A stretch of 19,699 nucleotides of DNA from Rhodobacteraceae bacterium UBA2776 (GCA_002352425.1 DEIK01000063.1:57676-77374); one strand, 5' to 3'. Positions 6,768-15,334 are shown, counted from the first letter of the stretch. The notes: generated by a model from the sequence alone, not told the origin. Translations and numbers: made by a program.

Positions 6768-8285
6768 ATGAGGCAGAGTAGTATGATCGACGTGAAACAA
6801 CGTCTGGGGCACATCGTCCGTGATGGGTTAATCTTGACAGTTTTGTGCTGTCTAATGGCGTTTGCGCCGTTCAAAGCTATGGGCGCCCCTTATGCGGCCT
6901 TTGTGGTTGATGCGCGCACGGGCAAGGTTTTGCATTCACGCAACGCCGACACCCGCCTGCATCCGGCGTCCTTGACCAAAATGATGACACTTTACATCGC
7001 ATTTGAGGCAATCAAGCACGGTGAAATATCGCTTGATACCAAAGTGCGTATTTCCAAACACGCCGCCTCGCAACCACCATCAAAACTGGGGTTGAAACCA
7101 GGCCAACGCATCAAACTGCGCTATTTGATCCGCGCGGCAGCGGTAAAATCGGCCAATGATGCCGCCACCGCGATTGGCGAGGCCATTTCTGGATCAGAAG
7201 CGGCCTTTGCACGTAGGATGAACCGCACGGCCAAGGCCTTTGGCATGTCGCGTACAACCTTCAAAAATATGCACGGGCTGACCCAATCAGGTCACCTGTC
7301 AACGGCACGTGATATGACAACCATGGGGCGGCACGTGTTTTATGACTATCCCGAGTTTTACAACCTGTTCTCACGGATCACAGCGGATGCCGGCGGCAAA
7401 ACGGTTTCCCACACCAATCGGCGGTTCCTGAATGCCTATAAAGGGGCGGACGGTATCAAAACCGGTTATACCCGCGCGGCGGGCTTTAACCTTGTGGCGT
7501 CGGCGCAGCGTGGCAAAGAACATATTATTGTAACCGTGTTTGGCGGCCGTTCGACCTCGACCCGCAACGCCAAAGTCGCTGAGTTGATGGACCTAGGTTT
7601 TCGCCGCGCCCCTTCACGCGCACGGGTCAGTAAACCGCGTATCCCACGCTATAGAGGTGCGGGCACCAAGGATGTTGCGGTCGCAAAAGCGCCAGCAACC
7701 ACTGTTGCCCCCTCAACAGCCCCTGGATTTGTACCTGGCACAGCGGGCAAAACATTGCGCATCATTCGGGCTGTAAAGACCAGCCCACGCCCACCACAAC
7801 GGCAAACCATTGCGCCAGCTCCGGAAATGCTGGTCGCAATGAAATCAGAAATTGAAAGCGCCGTTGAAGAAGCACAACAAGACATCGCCACAGAACAGGT
7901 TGCCGCAGTGGCGCCTGTTGTCACGGCCAACCCGGCCCCAGAAGTGACCTCCTCGCCAGCGCCGCGCCCCGCCAAAGTGGTTTCGGCAGCGGTTGCACCA
8001 AAAGCCGCGCAAGCGCCGATCGTTGTGACACGCGTTTCGACATCCGGTGGGCGTCTTTGGGGGGTGAACGTTGGGCGCTACGCCTCACAACATCAGGCCG
8101 AACGGATTTTGCTGAAAACCGCACTAAAGGAAATGGCGACGCTTGATGGATCACTGCGTAAAGTGGTGCGACACAACACCGGATTTGACGCCAACTTCGT
8201 TGGGATGACCCAACAAACGGCCGAACTGGCCTGCCGTCGCCTACAAGCCCGCGACATCACCTGCAACACGCTTGGTCCCACTTAG
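6768..8285 (+). CDS. D-alanyl-D-alanine carboxypeptidase (penicillin-binding, S11 family) with C-terminal SPOR domain
   Basis: It trims the terminal D-alanine from peptidoglycan stem peptides in the periplasm. The 505-residue product begins with a signal or anchor segment (about 18-40, cleavage likely near A37-A40). The catalytic serine is in SLTK (68-71), followed by SAN (128-130) and KTG (231-233). A long Ala/Pro/Val-rich linker (about 290-425) follows. The last ~75 residues, from GRLWGVNVGRYASQ on, look like a SPOR domain, which binds denuded glycan at the division septum. The ATG at 6768 has no clear ribosome binding site. An in-frame ATG at 6783 has GAGG 9 bases upstream and is an equally good or better start. 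This architecture is known in Rhodobacterales. Confidence 0.94.
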   Translation: MRQSSMIDVKQRLGHIVRDGLILTVLCCLMAFAPFKAMGAPYAAFVVDARTGKVLHSRNADTRLHPASLTKMMTLYIAFEAIKHGEISLDTKVRISKHAASQPPSKLGLKPGQRIKLRYLIRAAAVKSANDAATAIGEAISGSEAAFARRMNRTAKAFGMSRTTFKNMHGLTQSGHLSTARDMTTMGRHVFYDYPEFYNLFSRITADAGGKTVSHTNRRFLNAYKGADGIKTGYTRAAGFNLVASAQRGKEHIIVTVFGGRSTSTRNAKVAELMDLGFRRAPSRARVSKPRIPRYRGAGTKDVAVAKAPATTVAPSTAPGFVPGTAGKTLRIIRAVKTSPRPPQRQTIAPAPEMLVAMKSEIESAVEEAQQDIATEQVAAVAPVVTANPAPEVTSSPAPRPAKVVSAAVAPKAAQAPIVVTRVSTSGGRLWGVNVGRYASQHQAERILLKTALKEMATLDGSLRKVVRHNTGFDANFVGMTQQTAELACRRLQARDITCNTLGPT

Positions 8286-8975
8286 GTGACCCGGTTCATT
8301 CTGCCCGCACCGAAAACCCCGAGCGTTGAAATCTTTGAGAGTGATGCGCGGTTTGCCGTGCGCCGGATTTTTTGTGTCGGTCGAAACTATGCCGAGCACG
8401 CCCGTGAAATGGGTGCTGATCCTGATCGCGAACCACCTTTTTTCTTTACCAAACCCGCGGATGCGGTCGTGGATGATGCGGCCTACCCGCCCTACCCGCC
8501 GCAAACCCAAAACCTACATCACGAAGCCGAACTTGTTGTCGCCATAGGTGTCGGCGGGGCTAAGATCGCACCGGATCAGGCGCTGAACCACGTTTGGGGC
8601 TATGCCACTGGCAACGATCTGACGCGCCGCGATCTACAAGCAGCCGCCAAAGAAAAACGTCGGCCTTGGGACATGTCCAAAGGGTTTGACCAATCTGCCG
8701 CCTGTGGTGCGCTGCATCCGGTTTCCGCTATTGGCCACCCGGTGCGCGGCCGTATTACGGCGCATGTTGATGGCGACCTGCGTCAGGACGGCGACATTGG
8801 TGATCTGATTTGGCCGGTGGCCGATGTAATTGCTTATCTGTCAAACAGTGTCACACTTGCGACCGGTGACTTGATCTATACGGGCACCCCTGCCGGGGTT
8901 GGTCCGATTGGGCGCGGCGAAAGCTGCACTGTTGCGATTGACGGGTTAAGTTCGGTTACAACCACATATGTTTGA
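8286..8975 (+). CDS. Fumarylacetoacetate hydrolase (FAH)-family protein, fumarylpyruvate/acylpyruvate hydrolase-like
   Basis: Family members cleave C-C bonds of acylpyruvates and fumarylpyruvates or decarboxylate oxaloacetate with a divalent metal. The 229-residue length fits the single-domain group. CVGRNYAEHAREMG (about 30-43) is the usual start of the fold. HHEAELVVAIG supplies the paired metal-binding glutamates, and GYATGNDLTRRDLQ the metal-binding aspartate. KGFDQSA and GDLIYTGTPAGVGP are the closing signatures. The GTG start follows directly on the TAG of the carboxypeptidase gene without a gap and without its own clear Shine-Dalgarno, which suggests translational coupling. The natural substrate cannot be told from this sequence. 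Confidence 0.93.
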   Translation: MTRFILPAPKTPSVEIFESDARFAVRRIFCVGRNYAEHAREMGADPDREPPFFFTKPADAVVDDAAYPPYPPQTQNLHHEAELVVAIGVGGAKIAPDQALNHVWGYATGNDLTRRDLQAAAKEKRRPWDMSKGFDQSAACGALHPVSAIGHPVRGRITAHVDGDLRQDGDIGDLIWPVADVIAYLSNSVTLATGDLIYTGTPAGVGPIGRGESCTVAIDGLSSVTTTYV

Positions 8976-8979
8976 ATGC

Positions 8980-8995
8980 CTGCGGCGCAGTTTTT
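8980..8995 (+). terminator. Weak intrinsic terminator after the FAH gene
   Basis: CTGC (8980-8983) and GCAG (8987-8990) form a short stem with a GGC loop, directly followed by five Ts. The stem is short, so termination may be weak. It lies 4 bp after the FAH stop and before the convergent ccoS. Confidence 0.3.
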
Positions 8996-9016
8996 GGGGC
9001 TAGAAGAAGCAAAAGC

Positions 9017-9181
9017 TTATTCATCAGGCCGTGGTTTGTCGTCCCATTCGTCGCTTAGAATACGCTGTGCGTCGCCCTCTGGGTCATCGTATTGCTTGGA
9101 TTTCAGGGCCCAGAAAAAGGCAAGCAGGCCCATGCCGCCTAAAAACAGCGAAATCGGTATAAGGTAGACGATAACTGCCAT
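9017..9181 (-). CDS. ccoS: cbb3-type cytochrome oxidase assembly protein CcoS
   Basis: This 54-codon gene encodes a small membrane protein beginning MAVIVYLIPISLFLGG. One N-terminal transmembrane helix (about 3-25) is followed by the conserved ALKSKQYDDPEGDAQRIL, which matches the CcoS/FixS pattern W-x-LxSxQYDD. CcoS is needed for insertion of heme b and copper into CcoN. The ATG at 9181 is preceded by GGGGGG about 9 bases upstream. It starts 13 bp after the ccoI stop and is the last gene of ccoG-H-I-S. It is shorter than common length cut-offs for automatic gene finding. Confidence 0.93.
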   Translation of the reverse strand: MAVIVYLIPISLFLGGMGLLAFFWALKSKQYDDPEGDAQRILSDEWDDKPRPDE

Positions 9182-9194
9182 AATAGATGCCCCC

Positions 9195-11372
9195 CTACCT
9201 TAACCGCAATGCGTTCAGGGAAACTGTGATTGAGGAGGCCGACATTGCCAAAGCCGCCATCAAGGGGGTCGCAAAGCCCAGCAGTGCGATTGGCACGGCA
9301 ATCATGTTGTAACCTGCCGCAACGCCAAAGTTTTCCAAAATCCGTTTCGTGGCTTTGCGGGCAATAATGGTCGCGTCAGCCATCGGGGACATGTCATGGC
9401 CAAGCAGCACAATATCAGAGGCCACGCGCGCCGCATCCAACGCGGTCGCGGGCGATATCGAGACATGCGCGGCGGCCAGCGCGGCGGTGTCGTTCAGCCC
9501 GTCGCCCACCATCAACACCTTTGCGCCCTCTTCGGACAAGGCCTTGACGCGTGCAGCTTTTTCTTGTGGCAAGGCCTCGGCGGTCCAGTCGTCAAAACCC
9601 AATCTGTTGGCCATATCTTGAACGGCGGCGGGGCCGTCGCCCGAGATCAGCACCAAGGACATGCCTTGCGCTTTGAGGGCCGCGACAGCCTCGGGTGCGC
9701 CTTCGCGCAGACGGTCGTTGAAGGTGAACGCGCGCGGCGCGGCGTTGCCGATTTGCAAGTAGGTCGCGGTTTGGGCACCTGCTTTCGCACCAACCCAAGT
9801 GGCGCGGCCCAGCCGAACGGGTTTACTTTTCCAAAGACCTTGGATGCCATAACCGGGCATCTCGCGCAGGTCAGAAATTTTGGCGGGTTTGGTGCCTGCC
9901 GTGGTCGTTGCATGTGCCAGCGAGACGGCTAAGGGGTGTGCGGAGGCCTCGGCCAGCGCCAAAGCGATTTCCAGATCCGTGCGGGTGAAATCCCCCATGT
10001 TGGTCAGCTCGGGCTGGCCTTGGGTCAGGGTGCCGGTTTTGTCGAAAACCACGGTGTCAACCTCGGCCAAACGCTCAAGTGCTGTGGAATCTTTGATCAA
10101 CATCCCCTTGCGAAACAACCGCCCAGAAGCCGCCGTGGTCACAGCCGGCACAGCCAAGCCGAGCGCACAAGGGCAGGTGATGATCAACACCGCCACGGCA
10201 ATGTTCAGCGATAGGCGGATGTCGCCGCCTGATACAAACAACCAGCCAATAAAAGCCAGCAACGCCAGTAAATGGACGCCGGGCGCATAGATGCCTGCGG
10301 CCTTGTCCGCCAAAGATGTGTAGCGGTTTTTGGAACTTTCAGCCATCGCCACCAGATCGGCCATTCTGTGCAGTGACGTGTCCTCGCCCGCCGCTGTGAC
10401 GCGAATGGTCAGGGGGCCGGTCAAATTGACCTCACCAGCACTGACCACAGTATCGAGGCCTGCAAAAACGGGGACAGTTTCACCGGTCAACAAAGAACGA
10501 TCCAATTCAGATTGGCCATCTGTCACAACACCGTCGACCGGCATCCGACCGCCAGGTTTGACCCGAACCAGATCACCAACGGCCAGTTCGGCAATCGCTA
10601 TGGTCTCGACTGTCTCGCCTATGATGCGTTCAGCGCGTGGCACTTCGAGCGCCGCCAATTCCTCAGCGGCTGAACGCGCTATGGCGCGGGTGCGGTGGTC
10701 AAGGTAGCGGCCTGCCAACAAGAAGAACGTCAGCGACAGGGCGGCGTCGAAATAAGCATGTTCGCCGCCCTGGGTAATTTCATAGAATGACATGGCGCTG
10801 GCCAACAGGATTGCCAATGATATCGGCACATCCATGTTCAGGTGACGTACCTTTAGCATGGCCCATGCACTGCGGAAAAACGGCTGCGCAGAAAAGGCAA
10901 TAGCGGGCAATGCGATGGCAGCCGATACCCAGTGGAACAGCTCGCGGGTGGTTTCCTGCGCACCGGCCCAAACAGCCACCGACAGCATCATCACATTCAT
11001 CGCGGCAAAGCCCGCGACCGCCAAGCGCATCAGCAAATCACGCCCGCGCTTGTCGGTTTCGGTGGCGCGCAGGGTGCCTGCGTCCAACTCATGCGCCTCA
11101 TAGCCGATGCCTGCTAAAACGCGTACCATATCCTCGGCCGTGGTGTCGGGTTCGGCTTCGATGCTGACCCGTTTTAAGGTCAGGTTCACGCGGGCGGATT
11201 TGACCCCAGCGGTGCGCGCCAACTCGCGTTCAACGGCGGAAATACAGGCCGCACAATGGATTTGCGGCAGCGACAGCATGATGCGCGCCTCAACGGGCTC
11301 GCTCATCCGCGCCAATTCCTCGGCGGAGGGTGCGACAGCACAGGCAGGACAGGCAGCAATTTGCGCGCACAT
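9195..11372 (-). CDS. ccoI: Copper-transporting P1B-type ATPase CcoI (FixI), cbb3 oxidase maturation
   Basis: CcoI exports Cu(I) from the cytoplasm for the CuB centre of CcoN. The 725-residue product has a cysteine-rich N-terminus (CPAC, 8-11) and a heavy-metal-binding domain with CAAC (40-43). The transmembrane CPC ion-binding motif is at 400-402. TGE (296-298) belongs to the actuator domain. DKTGT begins at the phosphorylated D444. The HP pair is at 479-480, and GDGLNDT starts at 623. The YN and MSxSS transport-site residues are in the last two helices (GYNM near 687-690, MSASS near 710-714). The ATG at 11372 comes 2 bp after the ccoH stop, so the genes are tightly coupled. It is intact. 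Confidence 0.97.
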   Translation of the reverse strand: MCAQIAACPACAVAPSAEELARMSEPVEARIMLSLPQIHCAACISAVERELARTAGVKSARVNLTLKRVSIEAEPDTTAEDMVRVLAGIGYEAHELDAGTLRATETDKRGRDLLMRLAVAGFAAMNVMMLSVAVWAGAQETTRELFHWVSAAIALPAIAFSAQPFFRSAWAMLKVRHLNMDVPISLAILLASAMSFYEITQGGEHAYFDAALSLTFFLLAGRYLDHRTRAIARSAAEELAALEVPRAERIIGETVETIAIAELAVGDLVRVKPGGRMPVDGVVTDGQSELDRSLLTGETVPVFAGLDTVVSAGEVNLTGPLTIRVTAAGEDTSLHRMADLVAMAESSKNRYTSLADKAAGIYAPGVHLLALLAFIGWLFVSGGDIRLSLNIAVAVLIITCPCALGLAVPAVTTAASGRLFRKGMLIKDSTALERLAEVDTVVFDKTGTLTQGQPELTNMGDFTRTDLEIALALAEASAHPLAVSLAHATTTAGTKPAKISDLREMPGYGIQGLWKSKPVRLGRATWVGAKAGAQTATYLQIGNAAPRAFTFNDRLREGAPEAVAALKAQGMSLVLISGDGPAAVQDMANRLGFDDWTAEALPQEKAARVKALSEEGAKVLMVGDGLNDTAALAAAHVSISPATALDAARVASDIVLLGHDMSPMADATIIARKATKRILENFGVAAGYNMIAVPIALLGFATPLMAALAMSASSITVSLNALRLR

Positions 11373-11374
11373 GG

Positions 11375-11830
11375 CTAGTTTTTCACCTCGAATGTGAGGC
11401 GTTGTTTGAAGGGTGTACCGTCAAGCGCGGTTGCCTCGAGGCGCAAATTCCACAGCCCTTCAGCCAGCGTTACGGGGGCTTTGAACACCCCTTTGCGTTG
11501 TTGGAATTCGGGCGTTTGATCGTCGCGCACATGGGTTGGACGACCAACGAGTGCCTCAAACTTGGCGACATCGGCCGATGCACCTGTCTCATCAAGGATC
11601 GCGATTTGCAATTCACCCGCCTCATAGGTCACCGAAACCTCCCAACCCAGCGCAGTTTGGGCCTCACGGTCGTCGTCAAAGCTCTGGCTGGCGATGTAGC
11701 TGTTTTTGACATCCATACCCGGGAAGGTGCCGATGGCCATGGAGGCCATGTACAAGTTTACCGCGATGATGACGCCGAAAAAGGCGACGAACATCAACAG
11801 AACTTTTCGACCTGTAAGAGGTTTGGCCAT
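11375..11830 (-). CDS. ccoH: FixH/CcoH-family cbb3 oxidase assembly protein
   Basis: The 151-residue protein has one N-terminal transmembrane helix (about 9-31) that continues into a periplasmic domain. MAIGTFPGMDVKNSYI (about 31-46) is the recognisable FixH block. CcoH is required for stable assembly of the cbb3 oxidase and is thought to work with CcoI. Its ATG overlaps the ccoG stop by one base (TAATG), and its stop is 2 bp before ccoI, which indicates translational coupling through ccoG-H-I. Confidence 0.94.
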   Translation of the reverse strand: MAKPLTGRKVLLMFVAFFGVIIAVNLYMASMAIGTFPGMDVKNSYIASQSFDDDREAQTALGWEVSVTYEAGELQIAILDETGASADVAKFEALVGRPTHVRDDQTPEFQQRKGVFKAPVTLAEGLWNLRLEATALDGTPFKQRLTFEVKN

Positions 11831-13260
11831 TATTTTTCCCTTCCGTTGAACACGGTGTCAGTGTGGACCAGTTCATCACCAATTTTGTCTTCGACCCAAA
11901 GTCTGAATTCGGTGCGATCCGAAGTGGCGGCTGCACTGCCTTTGGGCGCGGTTATATAGACCCGCTGCAGCAATGTCTCGTTGGCGTTTACAACCACGCT
12001 ATCCGCATCCAAGCCTTCAAGCGACAGGGTCAGGCCCGTTTCCGCGTCGACGGATATATCAAAGGGGCGATCATCGCCGTGTTTGTTACGCAACCGCACA
12101 TCATAGGTGTTGCGAATAGTGCCGTCAGACAGTGTCACATAGGTTGGGTTGCGGATCGGCGATACAGTCATGTCAATCTCGGGACGGATCAACAGGGCGA
12201 CCAAAAGGCCGATGCCAACCAGCGACCAAAGCGTGGTGTACATGATGGTGCGTGGGCGCAGAGCGTGTTGCCAGATTTTACGCGGTTGGGCGCCGGCGCG
12301 TTCAGCAGGTTCATCCGAGAAGGCCAGATAATCAATCAAGCCACGAGGCTTACCGATTTTCTCCATCATGTCGTCACAGGCGTCGATACACAGCGCACAG
12401 GTGATACATTCCAGCTGCGAACCATCGCGGATGTCGATGCCGGTTGGGCAAACATTCACGCAGGCCATGCAGTCGATGCAATCGCCCAGATTTTCGACAT
12501 CAGCACCTTTGCGCCGCTTGCCACGGGGTTCGCCGCGCCAATCGCGGTAGCCGACGGTCAACGTGTCTTCGTCCATCATGGCAGCCTGAATGCGAGGCCA
12601 TGGGCACATATAAATACAGACTTGCTCGCGGGCGAACCCGCCGAACAGCACGGTAAAGACCGTTGCCACGAGGATCGTCAGATAGGCAAACACAGGTGCA
12701 TTCAAAGTAACAAGATTGACCAATAGTGTTGGCGCATCTGCGAAATAGAACACCCATGCCCCACCGGTGGCAACGCCAATCAAAATCCAAGTGAACCACT
12801 TGAAGATGCGCAAGCGCCATTTCTTAAGGTCCCATTTGGATTTCCATAATCGAACACGGGCGTTTCGATCACCCTCGATCCAGCGTTCGGTTAAAATAAA
12901 CAAATCAGTCCAGATGGTCTGCGGGCAGGCATAGCCGCACCAAACACGGCCCAGCGCCGAGGTGAACAAAAATAGCCCAAGCCCCGCCATGATCAACAGA
13001 CCAGCAATGAAGTAGAATTCATGCGGCCAGATTTCGATCATAAAGAAATAAAAGCGCCGTCCGGCAAGATCAACGAGAATGGCTTGATCGGGCAGGTTTG
13101 GGCCGCGATCCCAGCGAATCCATGGGCTTATATAGTAGATTCCCAATGTGAAAATCATCAGGCCCCATTTCAGGCTGCGAAATTTCCCTTTAACCTTGCG
13201 CGGGAACACGGGTTCACGCGCTGCGTATAATTTCGGGGCTTTTTCTTCGATATTACTCAC
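11830..13260 (-). CDS. ccoG: Membrane-bound ferredoxin-like cbb3 oxidase accessory protein CcoG (FixG/RdxB type)
   Basis: CcoG is a polytopic membrane protein with two [4Fe-4S] sites and is linked to copper reduction for cbb3 assembly. From the GTG at 13260 the product has 476 residues. WCGYACPQTIW (107-117) and CIYMCPWPRIQ (215-225) are the conserved membrane CxxxCP pairs. Two ferredoxin clusters follow, with C261/264/267/271 and C285/288/291/295. The C-terminal third is an Ig-like periplasmic domain. GTG 13260 was preferred because GGAG lies 8 bases upstream. A second GTG at 13317 is in frame but would add 19 residues without a good ribosome binding site. It heads ccoG-H-I-S, and the 259-bp gap before it contains three dyads. 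Confidence 0.96.
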   Translation of the reverse strand: MSNIEEKAPKLYAAREPVFPRKVKGKFRSLKWGLMIFTLGIYYISPWIRWDRGPNLPDQAILVDLAGRRFYFFMIEIWPHEFYFIAGLLIMAGLGLFLFTSALGRVWCGYACPQTIWTDLFILTERWIEGDRNARVRLWKSKWDLKKWRLRIFKWFTWILIGVATGGAWVFYFADAPTLLVNLVTLNAPVFAYLTILVATVFTVLFGGFAREQVCIYMCPWPRIQAAMMDEDTLTVGYRDWRGEPRGKRRKGADVENLGDCIDCMACVNVCPTGIDIRDGSQLECITCALCIDACDDMMEKIGKPRGLIDYLAFSDEPAERAGAQPRKIWQHALRPRTIMYTTLWSLVGIGLLVALLIRPEIDMTVSPIRNPTYVTLSDGTIRNTYDVRLRNKHGDDRPFDISVDAETGLTLSLEGLDADSVVVNANETLLQRVYITAPKGSAAATSDRTEFRLWVEDKIGDELVHTDTVFNGREK

Positions 13261-13380
13261 AGGATCTACTCCAATCCTCGCTGGTAAACAGCGGATTTTA
13301 TTCAACGAGTCTGCCACAAGTGGCCTACACTGGATATCTAATTGACTGCGAAACCGGCTTCCATGCGACGAAGCGTATCA

Positions 13381-13407
13381 TGCTATCCGTCTCTGCGCGA
13401 GATAGCA
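13381..13407. repeat. Inverted repeat TGCTATC-N13-GATAGCA in the ccoP-ccoG gap
   Basis: The 7-base arms at 13381-13387 and 13401-13407 are perfectly complementary. The 13-base loop can rearrange slightly through TCTC/GAGA pairing. There is no T-tract beside it. It lies about 120 bp upstream of the ccoG start and could be an RNA hairpin or an operator for a ccoG promoter. Confidence 0.35.
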
Positions 13408-13439
13408 GCTTGTTAGAATGTGTCTAAAAGGGGTAAGGT

Positions 13440-13490
13440 GGCACCGACCCCCAAGGAAACGCGCGAACAGGACGGGCGTCGGTGCCTTTT
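13440..13490. repeat. Large hairpin between ccoP and ccoG with T-run on the plus strand
   Basis: GGCACCGAC (13440-13448) pairs with GTCGGTGCC (13478-13486), and CCC next to the left arm can add three pairs with GGG (13474-13476) across a one-base bulge. TTTT follows on the plus strand (13487-13490). On the minus strand, the direction of cco transcription, no U-run follows, so in the sense direction it looks more like a stabilising or pausing structure than a terminator. Confidence 0.5.
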
Positions 13491-13491
13491 A

Positions 13492-13512
13492 CCGAGGGCT
13501 GGAGACCCTCGG
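13492..13512. repeat. Hairpin directly after ccoP
   Basis: CCGAGGG (13492-13498) and CCCTCGG (13506-13512) form a perfect 7-bp GC-rich stem with a 7-base loop. It starts 7 bp after the ccoP stop codon. On the minus strand it is followed by TAAAAGG, so a classical U-tract is absent. It is well placed to protect the 3' end of a ccoNOQP transcript or to attenuate readthrough into ccoG. Confidence 0.5.
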
Positions 13513-13519
13513 AAGTGTT

Positions 13520-14392
13520 TTACTCACCACCACCAAGTTGGTGGACGTAAGTGGCTACAGCGTTGATATCAGACTCGGACAAACGAGCCGCCCATGTGGG
13601 CATCACGCCGAAGCGGGCGTTATTTACAGAGTCGCGAATCGTCGCCTCATCGCCTCCATACAGCCAAATTGCATCAGTTAGATTTGGTGCACCTTGATCT
13701 CGATCACCTTTTCCGTCCTCAGCATGACAAGATGCGCAATTATCTTCAAAAACAACTGCGCCATCTGTTACCAGTGCGGCATCGGCCTCTTGACCTGAGA
13801 TTTTCAGCACGAAATTCACAACCTGATCAATCTCGGCTGCTTCCAACAACTCGTCCGCGCCAAATTTTGGCATTTCTGAGAAACGGGCATCGTCGTCGTC
13901 TTCATTCCGTACGCCGTGTTTAATGGTTGTGTGGATCGATTCAATATCACCACCCCAAAGCCAGTCATCATCCAACAGGTTCGGATAGCCTTTGGCGCCC
14001 TGCCCACCGGTTTGGTGACATTGGATGCACCATGTCTGGAACACAGCCTTACCAGCGTTGTTGGCATAGCTGTTCATATCCGCATCCGCGGAAATCGTCG
14101 TCAGGTCGGCGGCAGCCAGTTTGCTTTCGATTTCAGCGTTGGCAACATCCACAGCTTTGATTTCAGCCGCAACATCACCGCGTGTTGACCAACCCAGCAC
14201 GCCTGGTGTGGCTTGCGTTAGCATCGGCCATGCAGGATAGGCAATCGTATAGCCGATAGCCCAGATGATCGTTGCGTATAGGGTCCACAACCACCAACGC
14301 GGCAAAGGATTGTTGTACTCTTCAATCCCGTCCCACGAGTGGCCAGTTGTTTCAACTTCATCTTCTTCAAGTTCTGTCGGTTTCTTACTCAT
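13520..14392 (-). CDS. ccoP: cbb3-type cytochrome c oxidase diheme subunit III
   Basis: CcoP is a membrane-anchored diheme cytochrome c that feeds electrons through CcoO to CcoN. The 290-residue product has an acidic cytosolic N-terminus, the PLPRWWLWTLYATIIWA segment starting the transmembrane anchor (about 30-56), and two periplasmic heme domains. The heme-binding motifs are CIQCH (122-126) and CASCH (219-223), with likely distal methionines in M174-P and M264-P. Its ATG overlaps the ccoQ stop (ATGA, 4 bp). It is the last gene of the structural set. The length and the two hemes are standard for CcoP. Confidence 0.97.
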   Translation of the reverse strand: MSKKPTELEEDEVETTGHSWDGIEEYNNPLPRWWLWTLYATIIWAIGYTIAYPAWPMLTQATPGVLGWSTRGDVAAEIKAVDVANAEIESKLAAADLTTISADADMNSYANNAGKAVFQTWCIQCHQTGGQGAKGYPNLLDDDWLWGGDIESIHTTIKHGVRNEDDDDARFSEMPKFGADELLEAAEIDQVVNFVLKISGQEADAALVTDGAVVFEDNCASCHAEDGKGDRDQGAPNLTDAIWLYGGDEATIRDSVNNARFGVMPTWAARLSESDINAVATYVHQLGGGE

Positions 14393-14586
14393 GACCGCGC
14401 CTCCGGTATGACATCTGCCTCGGTGGCAGGTTTGTCTTCATTGCGAAAAGGGATGTTTGCGATGTCTTCGTGTACTTTGCGGCTGCCTGGACGGAACGCC
14501 CAGAAAACCACAAAGATAAAGACAGAGAACAAAAACAACATTCCCCAACTATCGGCGACTTGCCGCATAAAGGAATAGGTATCCAT
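14389..14586 (-). CDS. ccoQ: cbb3-type cytochrome oxidase subunit CcoQ
   Basis: This is a small single-helix protein (65 residues from the ATG at 14586; helix about 14-31, MLFLFSVFIFVVFWAF), followed by the conserved RPGSRKVHEDIANIPF block. CcoQ stabilises the assembled oxidase. In Rhodobacter it has also been proposed to take part in signalling from the oxidase to redox regulators. Two ATG codons lie side by side at 14589 and 14586. AGGAGG is only 2 bases before the first but 5 before the second, so the second is the better start. The ribosome binding site overlaps the ccoO stop region. Confidence 0.93.
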   Translation of the reverse strand: MDTYSFMRQVADSWGMLFLFSVFIFVVFWAFRPGSRKVHEDIANIPFRNEDKPATEADVIPEARS

Positions 14587-14595
14587 CATCCCCTC

Positions 14596-15321
14596 CTAGC
14601 GGTTCGCGTCAGGTGTGAAGGTCGAGAAATCAACCAACGTGCCCAACATTTGCAGATACGCAATCACCGCATCCATTTCCGAAATCCCAGGCTTGCCGTC
14701 AAAGTTACGAACCTGTGATTTTGGATAGCGTGCTTGCAGGCCATCATAGTCACTGTCTGGATCGGCCTGGGCCTTAAAGTCAGCCGCGGCGTTTTCAATC
14801 ATCTCGTCCGTGTACGGCACACCAACAAAACGGTGTGTCGACAGCAGATCAGTGATATAAGTGGGTTCGATCATCTTGTTAGACAAGAAGCCGTATTTTG
14901 GCATGATCGAAACCGGCACAACCGACTGTGGATCTGTCAGGTGATCCACATGCCATTCGTCAGAATAGCGTGCGCCGACGCGAGCCAAGTCAGGGCCTGT
15001 GCGTTTGGAACCCCATTGTGCCGGGTGGTCGTACATCGATTCAGCCGCCAATGAATAGTGGCCGTAACGCTCGACTTCGTCACGCAGAGGCCGGATCATC
15101 TGACTGTGGCAAACATAGCAACCTTCACGAATATAGATATCGCGTCCGGTCAGCTCGAGCGGGGTATAGGGACGCATGCCGTCTACATCCTCGATCGTGT
15201 TTTGCAGCCAGAACAGTGGGGCGATTTCCACCGCCCCGCCGACTGTCACAACCAATAGGGATAGAACCATCAGAATGGTTGCGTTTTTCTCGATTACTTT
15301 GTGTTTATCAAGGAAAGCCAT
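14596..15321 (-). CDS. ccoO: cbb3-type cytochrome c oxidase monoheme subunit II
   Basis: CcoO is the membrane-anchored monoheme cytochrome c subunit. The 241-residue product has one N-terminal transmembrane helix (about 14-38) and the heme motif REGCYVCHSQMIRP with C68, C71 and H72. The later IMPKYGFL provides the likely axial methionine. The ATG at 15321 is preceded by an AGGAGG that overlaps the end of ccoN (13-bp gap). ccoQ follows within 10 bp. The gene is intact and colinear with the other cco genes. Confidence 0.97.
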   Translation of the reverse strand: MAFLDKHKVIEKNATILMVLSLLVVTVGGAVEIAPLFWLQNTIEDVDGMRPYTPLELTGRDIYIREGCYVCHSQMIRPLRDEVERYGHYSLAAESMYDHPAQWGSKRTGPDLARVGARYSDEWHVDHLTDPQSVVPVSIMPKYGFLSNKMIEPTYITDLLSTHRFVGVPYTDEMIENAAADFKAQADPDSDYDGLQARYPKSQVRNFDGKPGISEMDAVIAYLQMLGTLVDFSTFTPDANR

Positions 15322-15334
15322 TGTCTATCCCTCC

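Noticed and set aside
13040..13340. A dedicated FNR-controlled promoter for ccoG
   Set aside because: Only a half-site (TTGAC near 13343) was found upstream; no full box or well-spaced -35/-10 pair could be recognised.
13694..13707. FNR-like site TTGAT-CTCG-ATCAC (9 of 10 consensus bases)
   Set aside because: It lies inside the ccoP coding sequence, far from a start codon, and its bases are explained by the conserved DRDQG codons.
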